Below, piece after piece: positions 5,842 to 13,509 of a stretch of DNA of 13,509 nucleotides. A model generated the notes under the pieces. The model made no database searches and was not told the origin of the DNA. It saw only the letters and a program-made list of their open reading frames with translations. The stretch is from Balneolaceae bacterium (GTDB taxonomy: Bacteria > Bacteroidota > Rhodothermia > Balneolales > Balneolaceae): assembly GCA_007126675.1 (NCBI GenBank), contig SLAU01000255.1, forward strand, positions 1 to 13,509, read 5' to 3'. Made by a program: the position numbers and the translations under genes. The first letter of the stretch is position 1; every line of letters begins with the position of its first letter.

Positions 5842-7002
5842 ATGCACCATTTGATCACAGAAGAACGGGTTAAAAAACTGACGAATCTCAGGCAGAAATT
5901 ACACCGCATTCCGGAAGCCTCGGGTGAAGAAATGAAAACTGCCGGGTTGATTGAAAAAGAGCTCCGGAAAACTAAATCCGATCAATTGATAACCGGAATT
6001 GGCGGTCATGGTATAGCCGCTATATATAAAGGTATAAATCCGGGCCGGGGAATGAACCTGATGATCAGGTGTGAACTGGACGGATTAAAGATCAGAGAAG
6101 AAACAAAACTTGCGTATCAGTCTGTCCACGAGAACAGAATGCATGCCTGCGGGCATGACGGACACATGGCAATTGTAACCGGATTGGCCGGCATGCTGGA
6201 TCAGCAGAGACCAAAAACAGGATCGGTGATACTTCTGTACCAGCCGGCTGAAGAAACCGGGGAAGGTGCTGAAAAAGTTTTAAGTGACCCAAAATTCGAA
6301 AATTTAAAGATAGACCGCGCGGTTGCACTGCACAATCTTCCGGGCTTTAAAAAAGGTGCTATATATATAAGGTCAAAAACATTCGCTGCGGCATCGGTTG
6401 GAATCAGGATTTCATTAAAAGGGGAGTCGAGCCATGCTGCTTATCCTGCGCAGGGAATCAATCCGGCCGGTGAAATTGCAAGGGTTGTTGAATCGGTCAG
6501 ACAGATTAATTCTGCAAACAGCAAGAAAGATCAGCTCTCAGTCGCTACGGTCACTTTCATAAAGCTGGGTGAGGAAGCATTTGGGATAAGCCCCGGCAAC
6601 GGAGAGATTGGAGTTACACTGCGGGCAGAAACCGATGAACTTCTGGAAAACATGCAGGCGAAGCTCATGGATGATCTGGCATCAATCAAAAAAGAGTTTA
6701 AAGGAGAGATTACCGGTAAATTTACCGAACCGTTCGCTGCAACAGTTAATGACCGCGAAGGTGTAAAGCAATTTAAAAGTGCGGTTGAAGATGTTGCAAA
6801 AATTGAGAAACTTGACAGGCCGTTTCCATGGAGTGAGGATTTCGGAGTTTTTCGGAAAAAATGTCCGATTACACTTTTTGGAATTGGATCCGGGAAAAAA
6901 TCAAAACCGCTGCATTCAGAGTACTACAACTTTGACGATACATTAATCCCGGCCGGCATTCGTGTATTTGCGGCACTGATCGATTACCACCTGAACAGTT
7001 AA
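5842..7002 (+). CDS. M20D-type amidohydrolase/metallopeptidase
   Basis: A 386-aa cytoplasmic hydrolase of the M20D group (hippurate hydrolase, N-acetyl-amino-acid and IAA-amino-acid amidohydrolase relatives), which removes an acyl group from an amino acid or splits small peptides using two metal ions. Metal ligands and catalytic residues are all visible: Asp80 in RCELDGL, Cys103 and His105 in HACGHDGH, Glu137-Glu138 in QPAEETGEG, His164 in ALHNLPG and His358 in PLHSEYYNF. The lid/dimerisation domain begins near LKGESSHAAYP (192-202). PWSEDFGVF (329-337) is a conserved late motif. The reading frame stays open upstream to 5644, but that part runs through the palindromic repeat and has no family similarity, so ATG 5842 is chosen: MHHLITEERVKKLTNLRQKL is a normal family N-terminus. 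The alanine-racemase-like gene starts 7 nt downstream, so the two probably share a message. Substrate unknown; N-acyl or D-containing dipeptides are plausible. Confidence 0.9.
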   Translation: MHHLITEERVKKLTNLRQKLHRIPEASGEEMKTAGLIEKELRKTKSDQLITGIGGHGIAAIYKGINPGRGMNLMIRCELDGLKIREETKLAYQSVHENRMHACGHDGHMAIVTGLAGMLDQQRPKTGSVILLYQPAEETGEGAEKVLSDPKFENLKIDRAVALHNLPGFKKGAIYIRSKTFAAASVGIRISLKGESSHAAYPAQGINPAGEIARVVESVRQINSANSKKDQLSVATVTFIKLGEEAFGISPGNGEIGVTLRAETDELLENMQAKLMDDLASIKKEFKGEITGKFTEPFAATVNDREGVKQFKSAVEDVAKIEKLDRPFPWSEDFGVFRKKCPITLFGIGSGKKSKPLHSEYYNFDDTLIPAGIRVFAALIDYHLNS

Positions 7003-7009
7003 TATCTAT

Positions 7010-8179
7010 ATGAGTAAGCCGTTTTTATTTCCTTCATACATAGAGCTCGATAAAAAAGCCCTGCAAACTAACATTCAGTTTCTGAGAGGCCGCACGGATA
7101 AGAATCTGAAAATATCAGTCGTGATAAAGGGTAACGCATACGGGCATGGTATTTCTACTTTTTTGCCCATGGCTGAAGAATGCGGAATGAATCATTTTTC
7201 TGTTTTCAGTGCAGATGAGGCGTTCGATGCATTAAATGCCAGAACAAATCCTGAAACCAGAATCATGATTATGGGCATGATTCGAAACGAAGAGCTGGAG
7301 TGGGCTATAGAAAATGAGATCGAATTCTACCTTTTTGAGAACAGCCGGCTGGATAAGGCATACGCTGTTGCAAAGAAAATGGGTAAAAAGGCCAACGTTC
7401 ACCTTCAGCTCGAAACCGGTATGAACCGCACGGGATTTCACAGGGAAGAGTGGGAGCCGTTATTTAAAAAAGTAAACTCTTTAAAAGAAGATATAACAGT
7501 TGCCGGAATCTGTACACACTATGCCGGGGCCGAAAGCATGGCGAACCATTACAGGGTTCAGCGGCAAAATGAACAGTTCCGGGAAGCAGTACGGCTGGCA
7601 AAAAAATATTTCGATAAGCTGCCTTTATTCCATACATCCAGTTCTGCTGCTTATCTCACTTATCCCGAGATGCATTACGATATGGTTCGTCTTGGAATAT
7701 CGGTGTATGGTCTTTGGCCCAGCCGCGAAACCTTTATGTATGCTTTAAAGAAAAACAGGAAGCACGCCGATGATCCCCTGAAAAGAGTGTTGAGCTGGAA
7801 AAGTGAAATTATGAGTACAAAGTGGGTTGATGAAGGAGAGTTTATTGGCTACGGTAATATTTTTCTTGCAAGCAGCAGAATGAGAATAGCAACTGTGCCT
7901 ATCGGGTACTCACATGGTTTCGGCCGAAACCTCACCAATGCCGGGTATGTGCTCATACACGGAGAGCGTGCAAGAGTGGTGGGCCTTGTTAATATGAACA
8001 TGATTACAGTAGAAATTACAGATATGCCCAAAACTGCAAAGGGTGATGAGGTAGTGCTTATTGGTGCACAAGAAGGACAGGATATTACGGTAGCATCTTT
8101 TAGTGAAATGACAAATAACCTTAATTATGAAGTTTTAACACGTATTCCGCAGGATTTTCCAAGAAAAATTAAAGGTTGA
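7010..8179 (+). CDS. Divergent alanine racemase-family protein
   Basis: A 389-aa fold-type III PLP enzyme with the two-domain layout of alanine racemase. The catalytic lysine is Lys40 in VVIKGNAYGHG. Also present are Arg140 in TGMNRTGF, His170 in THYAGAE, Arg227 in MVRLGISVYG (contacts the pyridine nitrogen), Tyr300 in PIGYSHGF (the second catalytic base) and Tyr373 in NLNYEVLTRIP. Two usually strict motifs are altered: GYADGY/GYGDGY is GYSHGF (299-304), and the VGRVSMD motif is VGLVNMN (324-330), so the Asp equivalent to Asp313 of the Geobacillus enzyme is Asn330. Both changes sit at the active-site entrance between subunits, which suggests racemase activity with a changed substrate or rate rather than a dead enzyme. 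It follows the M20 gene by 7 nt. Likely D/L interconversion of an amino acid released by M20; whether it is the cell-wall alanine racemase cannot be told. Confidence 0.87.
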   Translation: MSKPFLFPSYIELDKKALQTNIQFLRGRTDKNLKISVVIKGNAYGHGISTFLPMAEECGMNHFSVFSADEAFDALNARTNPETRIMIMGMIRNEELEWAIENEIEFYLFENSRLDKAYAVAKKMGKKANVHLQLETGMNRTGFHREEWEPLFKKVNSLKEDITVAGICTHYAGAESMANHYRVQRQNEQFREAVRLAKKYFDKLPLFHTSSSAAYLTYPEMHYDMVRLGISVYGLWPSRETFMYALKKNRKHADDPLKRVLSWKSEIMSTKWVDEGEFIGYGNIFLASSRMRIATVPIGYSHGFGRNLTNAGYVLIHGERARVVGLVNMNMITVEITDMPKTAKGDEVVLIGAQEGQDITVASFSEMTNNLNYEVLTRIPQDFPRKIKG

Positions 8180-8202
8180 TGTTATCAGTAAAAAGATTAA
8201 AA

Positions 8203-8227
8203 TTAACCGTTTATCTTAAAGGGTTAA
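8203..8227. other. Inverted repeat TTAACC-N13-GGTTAA
   Basis: Perfect 6-bp arms (8203-8208 and 8222-8227) in the gap downstream of the racemase gene and upstream of the SusC gene. No T-run follows directly, so an intrinsic terminator is doubtful; a regulator site for the SusCD operon is possible. Low information content in AT-rich DNA. Confidence 0.25.
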
Positions 8228-8283
8228 CAGAATGTTAAAAAATTGATAAAATTAGATTTTATTTATCATTGCTCTTTTACTAA

Positions 8284-8317
8284 TTTAAACACATTGCTCC
8301 CGGAAAATTAAATTTTG
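8284..8317 (+). promoter_or_regulatory. Putative promoter of the SusC/SusD operon
   Basis: TTTA (8284-8287) and TAAATTTTG (8309-8317) resemble the Bacteroidota -33 TTTG and -7 TAnnTTTG elements with a spacer of about 21 bases; the -7 element carries one extra T. The predicted start of transcription would lie roughly 45 bases before the ATG at 8370. The 190-bp gap after the racemase stop supports an independent promoter here. Confidence 0.35.
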
Positions 8318-8357
8318 TGGGGGTTACTGTTTTATTTTAAAAACCAAAACAACAACT

Positions 8358-8364
8358 AAGAGGT
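8358..8364 (+). promoter_or_regulatory. Shine-Dalgarno site AAGAGGT of the SusC gene
   Basis: AAGAGGT lies five bases before ATG 8370 and is the clearest ribosome-binding site in the window; the symporter, GNAT, racemase, M20 and SusD genes have no comparable site. It fixes the SusC start and fits high expression of an outer membrane protein. Confidence 0.6.
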
Positions 8365-8369
8365 CATAT

Positions 8370-11300
8370 ATGTATAAAAAGTTACTAATGACGTTAGTGT
8401 GTACCTTGTTCTTCTCTCTGAGTGCTTTTGCACAAGTGAGTATTGTGGGTACCATTACAGACTCAAATACAGGTGAACCTGTACCTGGTGCGAACATATT
8501 CATTCAACAACTGGAACGGGGTGCCGTTACTGATTTTGATGGTGAATTTGTTATAGAAAACGTATCTGCAGGAACTTACACTGTAGTCATTACATTCGTT
8601 GGATATCAACGACAGCAGCAAAGTGTTACCGTTGGTAACCAGGATGTAGAACTTAATGTTGAATTACAGCCCGAAATTCTCGGACTAGACGACGTTGTAG
8701 TTACTGCATTCGGAATTCAGCGTGACAGACGAGCACTCGGATATGGGGTTGCCGAAATTTCAGCCGAGAACATCGAAAACAGAAACCAAACAGACGTTTC
8801 GAGAGCACTTACCGGACAGCTTCCCGGAGTTGATGTGGGTGCAACCGGTGGTCTTACCGGATCAGGTACCGATATCGTGATTCGTGGTTTCACTACACTA
8901 ACCGGTAGTAACGCTCCGCTTATTATTGTAGATGGTGTTCGTTTTGACGGCGGAAGAAACACAACCGATAGCTGGTTCAGCGGTGGTGGTGCACAGTCTA
9001 CACCAAACCGCCTGATCGACATTGATCCCAAAAACATTCAGGATGTAACCGTTCTGAAAGGCCTGAGTGCTACTGTACTCTATGGTGAGCAGGGAAGAAA
9101 CGGGGTGATCCTGATTGAAACCAAGAGTGGTTCATTCAGAGACAGAGATCCCGGCTTCGAAGTAACCTTCGATCAGTCAGTTTATGCTACACAAATTTCT
9201 TCACGACCTGACTATCAGAACACTTACGGAATTGGATTTGACCAAAACTTTGGCTGGTTCTTTAGTAACTGGGGACCGCGTTTTGATGAAACAAGTCCTA
9301 CACCATTCGGAAGTTCTTTCCGTGGATTTGATGATGACGGAACAGTACTTATCGATCATCCGCTGGCTAATACGGACGATAAACGAGAACTTTTCCCAGA
9401 ATTTGCTGATGCTGACTATCGCTATCAGGCTTACGAAAATCCAGTTGATGCTTTCTTCAGAACGGGTCTTGCTTCTACATCAACTCTAAGTATTTCAGGT
9501 GGCCTGGATGACCTTAGAGTAAATGTAAGTTATTCACGGTCAACCGAAGATGGATTTACTCCGAACAACGATCTTACAAGAAATTCATTTTCACTTGGTG
9601 CACAGTACCGGGTAAATGATCGCTTAACTGCATCAACTACCTTTAATATGAGCCTTACCGATATGGCTACACCTCCAACTGCTGCAGGTGGCGGTAGTGG
9701 TCCTGCTGCTGCGGGTGGTACAACATCAGTATTTGCTGATGTTTTCTACACACCAAGAGCCATTGACCTGAACATTCCTAACACGAACCCGGCAACAGGC
9801 GGTTCTATATACTATCGTGCAGGAAACGACATTCCGCACCCGACATGGACTCTTAACAACGCAGGAAGAACCAATGAAACAGATCGTTACTTTGGTCGTA
9901 CCGAGTTTAGCTATGATGTAATAGACGGTATGAGCTTGGTTTACAGATTAGGTTACGACAGTTATACCGAAAACAGTTCATACTTTCAAAACCCAGGTGG
10001 TGTACGGCCTGATGACCTTCTTGACGGATACTTCCAGACGATTGAAACAAGCCGAACTTCATGGGATCATGCATTAAACATGCTTTTTGATTACCAATTA
10101 ACTGAAGACTTCTCATTTGATGGTGTGCTTGGTGCTCAGTACCTCACCGACAGAAGAGAGCGTCAGGGACTTGAAAGTCAGAATATGATTGTATTCGGAT
10201 TCTTTAAGCACTCTAACTTTACCGATCAGTCAGCGACCAACACCATTGGTGGCGGAGACTTCCAGCAGTTACTTGAGCGTCAAACTGCAGGTATTTATGG
10301 TAACTTCACAGTTGGTTTCCGTGATTTTGTTTACCTGAACCTTGCAGGTAGAAACGACTGGTTTTCAACTCTTGAGCGGGATAACAGAAGCATTTTCTAC
10401 CCGTCAGCCAGTTTATCATACATTATGACTGACCACCTCGATATTACCAACGACTTCCTTACCTATGTGAAGTTCTATGCAGGTGTGGGTACATCAGCCG
10501 GTCAGCCAGGTCCATACAGTACCCGTAATACACTGGGAACGAATGTACGTGGTTTTGTAGACCCAGCCGGTAATGTAGTTACAAGAAACAACACAAGTGC
10601 ATTCCTTGGTAATATTGACTTGAAGCCTGAATTGCATACTGAGTTTGAATTAGGTACCGATTTAAGATTCCTTGACGGACGTTTAGGCCTTGAGGCAATG
10701 GTTTACACAAGAACAACATCCGATCTGATTACACAAGCTCCGATTGATCCTTCAACAGGATTTACATCTACTCTTGTAAATATCGGTGAAATTCAAAACC
10801 AGGGTCTCGAAATGACTCTTCGCGGAACTCCTGTTGCAAGAGATCTGAGATGGGATGTACAGGCTAACTTCTACACTTCAAGTAGTGAAGTAATTGAGCT
10901 TGGTGCCGATCTCGAAAGAATACAGGTAGGTGGCGGATTTACCACACGTGGTAACTTTGCTATCCCGGGCGAGACATTCCAGATAATGCTTGGTTCAACG
11001 ATCCAAAGAGCTGAAGACGGAACACCACTTATTGGTGCAACCGGTAACTACATTATAGAAGATGACATCTCGATTATTGGTGATCCAAATCCTGATTTCA
11101 CACTTTCTATCTCGAACACTTTCCGTTACAGAGGTGCATCACTCTCATTCCAGTTTGATTACCAGGAAGGCGGAGATATGTTCAGTGTATGGATCAGCTC
11201 GCTGATGGCTCGTGGAATGACAACTGACACTGATATTGTAAACAGAAATAATACCTTTATTCTGCCCGGTTACAACGCTTCAGTTTATGAAAATACCGGA

Positions 11301-11642
11301 GAAATGGTAGATAACAGAATGCAAATTAGTGTTAGTGACGTGTTCTTTGATAACTTTGGTTTTGGTGCCGATGAACTCAGAGTATATGACATGAGCCATG
11401 TAAGACTGCGTAATGTTTCATTATCGTATGATCTGCCGGTGGCAATTGTAGAACGTTCACCATTCAGCCAGGTTACATTCACCCTTACCGGTGATAACCT
11501 CTGGATGAGGGCATTTAACGTACCGGAAGGAAGCGGATTTGATCCGGAAGTAAACTCAATCGGTGGTAACTCACGTGGTTTCGAGTACTTCACAGGCCCC
11601 GCTGCACGACGCTTTGGCGGCAGTGTAAGAGTCCGATTCTAA
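8370..11642 (+). CDS. SusC/RagA-like TonB-linked outer membrane transporter
   Basis: A 1090-aa outer membrane beta-barrel of the SusC/RagA family, which imports oligomeric nutrients with energy from TonB-ExbBD. Order of parts: signal peptide 1-22 (MYKKLL, hydrophobic core, SAFAQ cleavage region); carboxypeptidase-regulatory-like domain about 23-102 (GTITDSNTGEPVPGANIFI, then TDFDGEFVIENVSAGTYTV); the linker LDDVVVTAFG (106-115); plug domain about 107-255 with LTGQLPGVDV, IVIRGF, PLIIVDGVRF and GLSATVLYGEQGRNGVILIE; then a long 22-strand-type barrel ending in FGGSVRVRF with a terminal phenylalanine, the insertion signal recognised by BAM. Length is typical and the gene is intact. The SusD-like partner starts 27 nt downstream. 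Substrate cannot be read from the barrel; peptides are as likely as glycans, since RagAB of Porphyromonas is a peptide importer and peptide-metabolism genes lie just upstream. No adjacent anti-sigma/sigma or hybrid two-component regulator is seen. Confidence 0.96.
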   Translation: MYKKLLMTLVCTLFFSLSAFAQVSIVGTITDSNTGEPVPGANIFIQQLERGAVTDFDGEFVIENVSAGTYTVVITFVGYQRQQQSVTVGNQDVELNVELQPEILGLDDVVVTAFGIQRDRRALGYGVAEISAENIENRNQTDVSRALTGQLPGVDVGATGGLTGSGTDIVIRGFTTLTGSNAPLIIVDGVRFDGGRNTTDSWFSGGGAQSTPNRLIDIDPKNIQDVTVLKGLSATVLYGEQGRNGVILIETKSGSFRDRDPGFEVTFDQSVYATQISSRPDYQNTYGIGFDQNFGWFFSNWGPRFDETSPTPFGSSFRGFDDDGTVLIDHPLANTDDKRELFPEFADADYRYQAYENPVDAFFRTGLASTSTLSISGGLDDLRVNVSYSRSTEDGFTPNNDLTRNSFSLGAQYRVNDRLTASTTFNMSLTDMATPPTAAGGGSGPAAAGGTTSVFADVFYTPRAIDLNIPNTNPATGGSIYYRAGNDIPHPTWTLNNAGRTNETDRYFGRTEFSYDVIDGMSLVYRLGYDSYTENSSYFQNPGGVRPDDLLDGYFQTIETSRTSWDHALNMLFDYQLTEDFSFDGVLGAQYLTDRRERQGLESQNMIVFGFFKHSNFTDQSATNTIGGGDFQQLLERQTAGIYGNFTVGFRDFVYLNLAGRNDWFSTLERDNRSIFYPSASLSYIMTDHLDITNDFLTYVKFYAGVGTSAGQPGPYSTRNTLGTNVRGFVDPAGNVVTRNNTSAFLGNIDLKPELHTEFELGTDLRFLDGRLGLEAMVYTRTTSDLITQAPIDPSTGFTSTLVNIGEIQNQGLEMTLRGTPVARDLRWDVQANFYTSSSEVIELGADLERIQVGGGFTTRGNFAIPGETFQIMLGSTIQRAEDGTPLIGATGNYIIEDDISIIGDPNPDFTLSISNTFRYRGASLSFQFDYQEGGDMFSVWISSLMARGMTTDTDIVNRNNTFILPGYNASVYENTGEMVDNRMQISVSDVFFDNFGFGADELRVYDMSHVRLRNVSLSYDLPVAIVERSPFSQVTFTLTGDNLWMRAFNVPEGSGFDPEVNSIGGNSRGFEYFTGPAARRFGGSVRVRF

Positions 11643-11669
11643 TCAAGAACTTGAAAACATTATAATATT

Positions 11670-13337
11670 ATGAAATCCACTATTTTAGTTTTTACTGTAG
11701 CATTTTTGATGCTTTTTACAGTACAGTGTATTGACGAAGACTTATTAGATAGTCCTAACTCACCCACGCCGGATCAGGTAGATCCTGACTTCCTGCTGAA
11801 TAACATACAGATGCAGACCAGAGGTATTCACAGAACTGCATCTAACCTGGGTGGGCAGATGACACGTATGCGATATATGTTTGGTGACACGTATGGTAAT
11901 GCATTCGTTCCAGAATCATTCAATGGCTTATATCAAACATCGTACTCAAGTGTACTTATTGACATACAAAACCTGCTGGCAATTACCGATGATGAAGAGT
12001 CAGGTCTTTTCTTCCACTCCGGTAAAGCCAAAATCCTGAAAGCTTACACTCTCATCACACTTGTTGATGTATTTGGCGATGTGCCTTTTAGTGAAGCTCT
12101 TCTTGGAGGTGAAAGGTTGAATCCTGAAGTTGATTCAGGTTCGTCCATTTATGAGGTAGCTCTTGATCTTCTTGATGAAGCTAAAGATGACCTTGCAAAT
12201 GAAGACAGGGTTGCAATGCCTTCGAACGACCTATATTATTCGGGTTTAAGTACAGATGATAAAGTTGACCGCTGGACACGTGTTGCAAACACGATTAAGT
12301 TAAAAGCTTATCTCAATTTAGGTGATCAAGGCGCAATTAACGACCTTATTGCTGAAGATATGCTGATAACAGAACCGGCTCATGATTTTACATTTGAGTA
12401 CTCTACAAACGATACAAACCCTGATTCGAGACATCCAGATTTTTCAAATAACTATGTTGATTTAGCTAATGCTTACATGGCTGTTAGTTATATGAACATG
12501 TTAATTAACGATAAACAGGATGACTTTGACAGAGATCCAAGAACCAGATACTATTTCTATCGTCAGTCAACTGAAAATGCTAATAATATTAATGATAACA
12601 CATGTTTTGGCGTAGTTGACAGTCCTCCGGGGCATTTCCAGGATGGCGACCCATGGTGCTTTATCGAAAATGGTGAAGGATACTGGGGACGTGATCACCT
12701 GATCGATGATGGTATTCCACCAGACAGAGGTCTCAGAACTACCTTTGGAGTTTATCCGGCCGGTGGTCAGTTTGACATTGGTGCTGGCGGATCAACGAAT
12801 GAAAATATGGGTTTCCAGGGTGCAGGTTTTGATCCAATCCTGATGTCATTCTTTACCCGTTTCATGATTGCTGAGGCAATAGAAACATTAGGTGTAAACG
12901 GTGATGCTCGAGTCAATTTTGAAACTGGAGTACGTCAGAGTTTGAATAGAGTTCGATTATTTGGCGCACCGCAGGTTCCTGTTGATGATGACGGTAACCC
13001 AGTCACTGGTATTACACCTAACGTTATCGATGATTATGTAGATGTAGTGCTTGACAGATGGGACTCAAATGGCAACGAAAGAGTGAGAAACATTTCTAAA
13101 GAATACTATTTTGCTCTTTGGCCAAATGGGTATGAGGCGTATAATCTGATGCGCAGAACCGGATATCCAAACAGAGCTGATAATCTGCAGCCTGCAAGGA
13201 CATCAACTCCCGGACCCTGGTACTATTCGTTCATTTATCCTGCAAACCTGGTAGACAGAAACGCAAATGTCAGCCAAAAGGAAAGAACCGAACGCGTGTT
13301 CTGGAACGAAGGTGCAACTTTTGACTTTGACTTTTAA
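11670..13337 (+). CDS. SusD/RagB-like nutrient-binding outer membrane lipoprotein
   Basis: A 555-aa surface lipoprotein that forms the lid over the SusC-like barrel and captures the substrate. The signal peptide ends at Cys20 (LFTVQC). The lipobox is unusual in having Gln at -1, where Ala, Gly or Ser is common. The next residues IDEDLL carry three acidic positions, fitting the acidic lipoprotein export signal that sends Bacteroidota lipoproteins to the cell surface. Family features: AKILKAYTLITLVDVFGDVP (119-138), the SusD helix-and-turn signature, RWTRVANTIKLKAYLNLGD (201-219), and a late WPNGYEAYNLMRRTGYPN segment near the C-terminus. The whole resembles the SusD-like_2 branch. It is preceded by the SusC-like gene (27-nt gap) and ends in a double stop TAATAA, with another lipoprotein gene following after 26 nt. 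Ligand unknown. Confidence 0.94.
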   Translation: MKSTILVFTVAFLMLFTVQCIDEDLLDSPNSPTPDQVDPDFLLNNIQMQTRGIHRTASNLGGQMTRMRYMFGDTYGNAFVPESFNGLYQTSYSSVLIDIQNLLAITDDEESGLFFHSGKAKILKAYTLITLVDVFGDVPFSEALLGGERLNPEVDSGSSIYEVALDLLDEAKDDLANEDRVAMPSNDLYYSGLSTDDKVDRWTRVANTIKLKAYLNLGDQGAINDLIAEDMLITEPAHDFTFEYSTNDTNPDSRHPDFSNNYVDLANAYMAVSYMNMLINDKQDDFDRDPRTRYYFYRQSTENANNINDNTCFGVVDSPPGHFQDGDPWCFIENGEGYWGRDHLIDDGIPPDRGLRTTFGVYPAGGQFDIGAGGSTNENMGFQGAGFDPILMSFFTRFMIAEAIETLGVNGDARVNFETGVRQSLNRVRLFGAPQVPVDDDGNPVTGITPNVIDDYVDVVLDRWDSNGNERVRNISKEYYFALWPNGYEAYNLMRRTGYPNRADNLQPARTSTPGPWYYSFIYPANLVDRNANVSQKERTERVFWNEGATFDFDF

Positions 13338-13350
13338 TAATCGTTATAAA

Positions 13351-13355
13351 AAGGA
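13351..13355 (+). promoter_or_regulatory. Ribosome binding site AAGGA of the third lipoprotein gene
   Basis: AAGGA within the run AAAAAGGAC lies eight bases before ATG 13364, a well-placed Shine-Dalgarno sequence that supports this start for the truncated gene. Confidence 0.5.
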
Positions 13356-13363
13356 CCTATATT

Positions 13364-13509
13364 ATGAAATATCTTAAGTATATATTGACATCCGTGATAC
13401 TTTTCGCAATGGTATCATGTGATATGTTCAGTGATCCGGATCTTCCGATACCACTGGATGAAACGATGGACAATACCGGAGCATTTCTCCGAATATTGGA
13501 TGTTGAAAC
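13364..13509 (+). CDS. SusCD-associated lipoprotein, N-terminal part (truncated by window end)
   Basis: Forty-eight codons plus two bases are visible before the window ends. The protein begins MKYLKYILTSVILFAMVSC, a lipoprotein signal peptide with lipobox MVSC and anchor Cys19, then the acidic DMFSDPDLPIPLDE, again suggesting surface export, then a segment with NTGAFLRILDVE. It follows the SusD-like gene by 26 nt in the same direction, so it is the third gene of the SusC/SusD operon. Proteins in this position are often additional substrate-binding lipoproteins (SusE/SusF-like or analogous). The N-terminal NTGAFLRI segment recalls, from memory, such SusD-downstream proteins, but too little is visible to assign a family. 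Confidence 0.8.
   Translation, partial: MKYLKYILTSVILFAMVSCDMFSDPDLPIPLDETMDNTGAFLRILDVE

Noticed and set aside
8180..8369. Riboswitch or structured leader before the SusC gene
   Set aside because: The gap is AT-rich with only a 6-bp inverted repeat; I see no conserved riboswitch core.
8717..9037. Minus-strand frame of 106 codons opposite the SusC plug domain
   Set aside because: The plus strand encodes the conserved plug; the antisense product is low in complexity and proline/serine-rich without family features.

Overview
The window looks like chromosomal DNA of a member of the Bacteroidota or the related Rhodothermota/Balneolia lineage. The grounds are a SusC/SusD-type outer membrane pair, lipoproteins with acidic residues just after the lipid-anchored cysteine, mostly weak or absent Shine-Dalgarno sequences, AT-rich promoter regions with TAnnTTTG-like elements, and moderate GC content by eye. 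A Balneolaceae-like organism is my best guess. That is inference; no rRNA or marker gene is present.

Layout. (1) Positions 1-62 are a heptanucleotide tandem repeat that runs off the left edge. (2) On the minus strand, an Lrp/AsnC-type regulator overlaps a PLP-dependent methionine gamma-lyase by 17 bp (1754 down to 65), a two-gene amino-acid-responsive unit. (3) A 247-bp AT-rich intergenic region follows, with a possible short gene remnant. (4) A plus-strand run holds a sodium:solute symporter, a GNAT acetyltransferase, an alanine/ornithine-racemase-family enzyme and a cytoplasmic-looking M23 metallopeptidase (2002-5572). It is tightly packed and closed by a terminator-like hairpin. (5) A nested, highly palindromic intergenic repeat lies at 5659-5746. 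(6) An M20D amidohydrolase and a divergent alanine-racemase-fold enzyme follow, 7 nt apart (5842-8179). (7) After a 190-bp regulatory gap come a SusC-like TonB-dependent transporter, a SusD-like lipoprotein and the first 48 codons of a third lipoprotein (8370 to the right edge).

How the genes may work together. The outer membrane complex at the right probably imports an oligomeric nutrient; peptides are plausible given the neighbours, as for RagAB. The middle block has an inner membrane symporter, an acetyltransferase, two different fold-type III PLP racemases, an M20 N-acyl-amino-acid/peptide hydrolase and an M23 peptidase. It reads as a set for taking up and converting D-amino acids, N-acyl amino acids or peptidoglycan-like peptides. 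The leftmost pair degrades methionine or other sulfur amino acids. The shared amino-acid theme is visible in the gene families; a single pathway is inference. The most distinctive observations are the two-racemase/M20/M23/GNAT cluster, the signal-less M23 protein, the altered active-site motifs in the second racemase, and the nested palindromic repeat.
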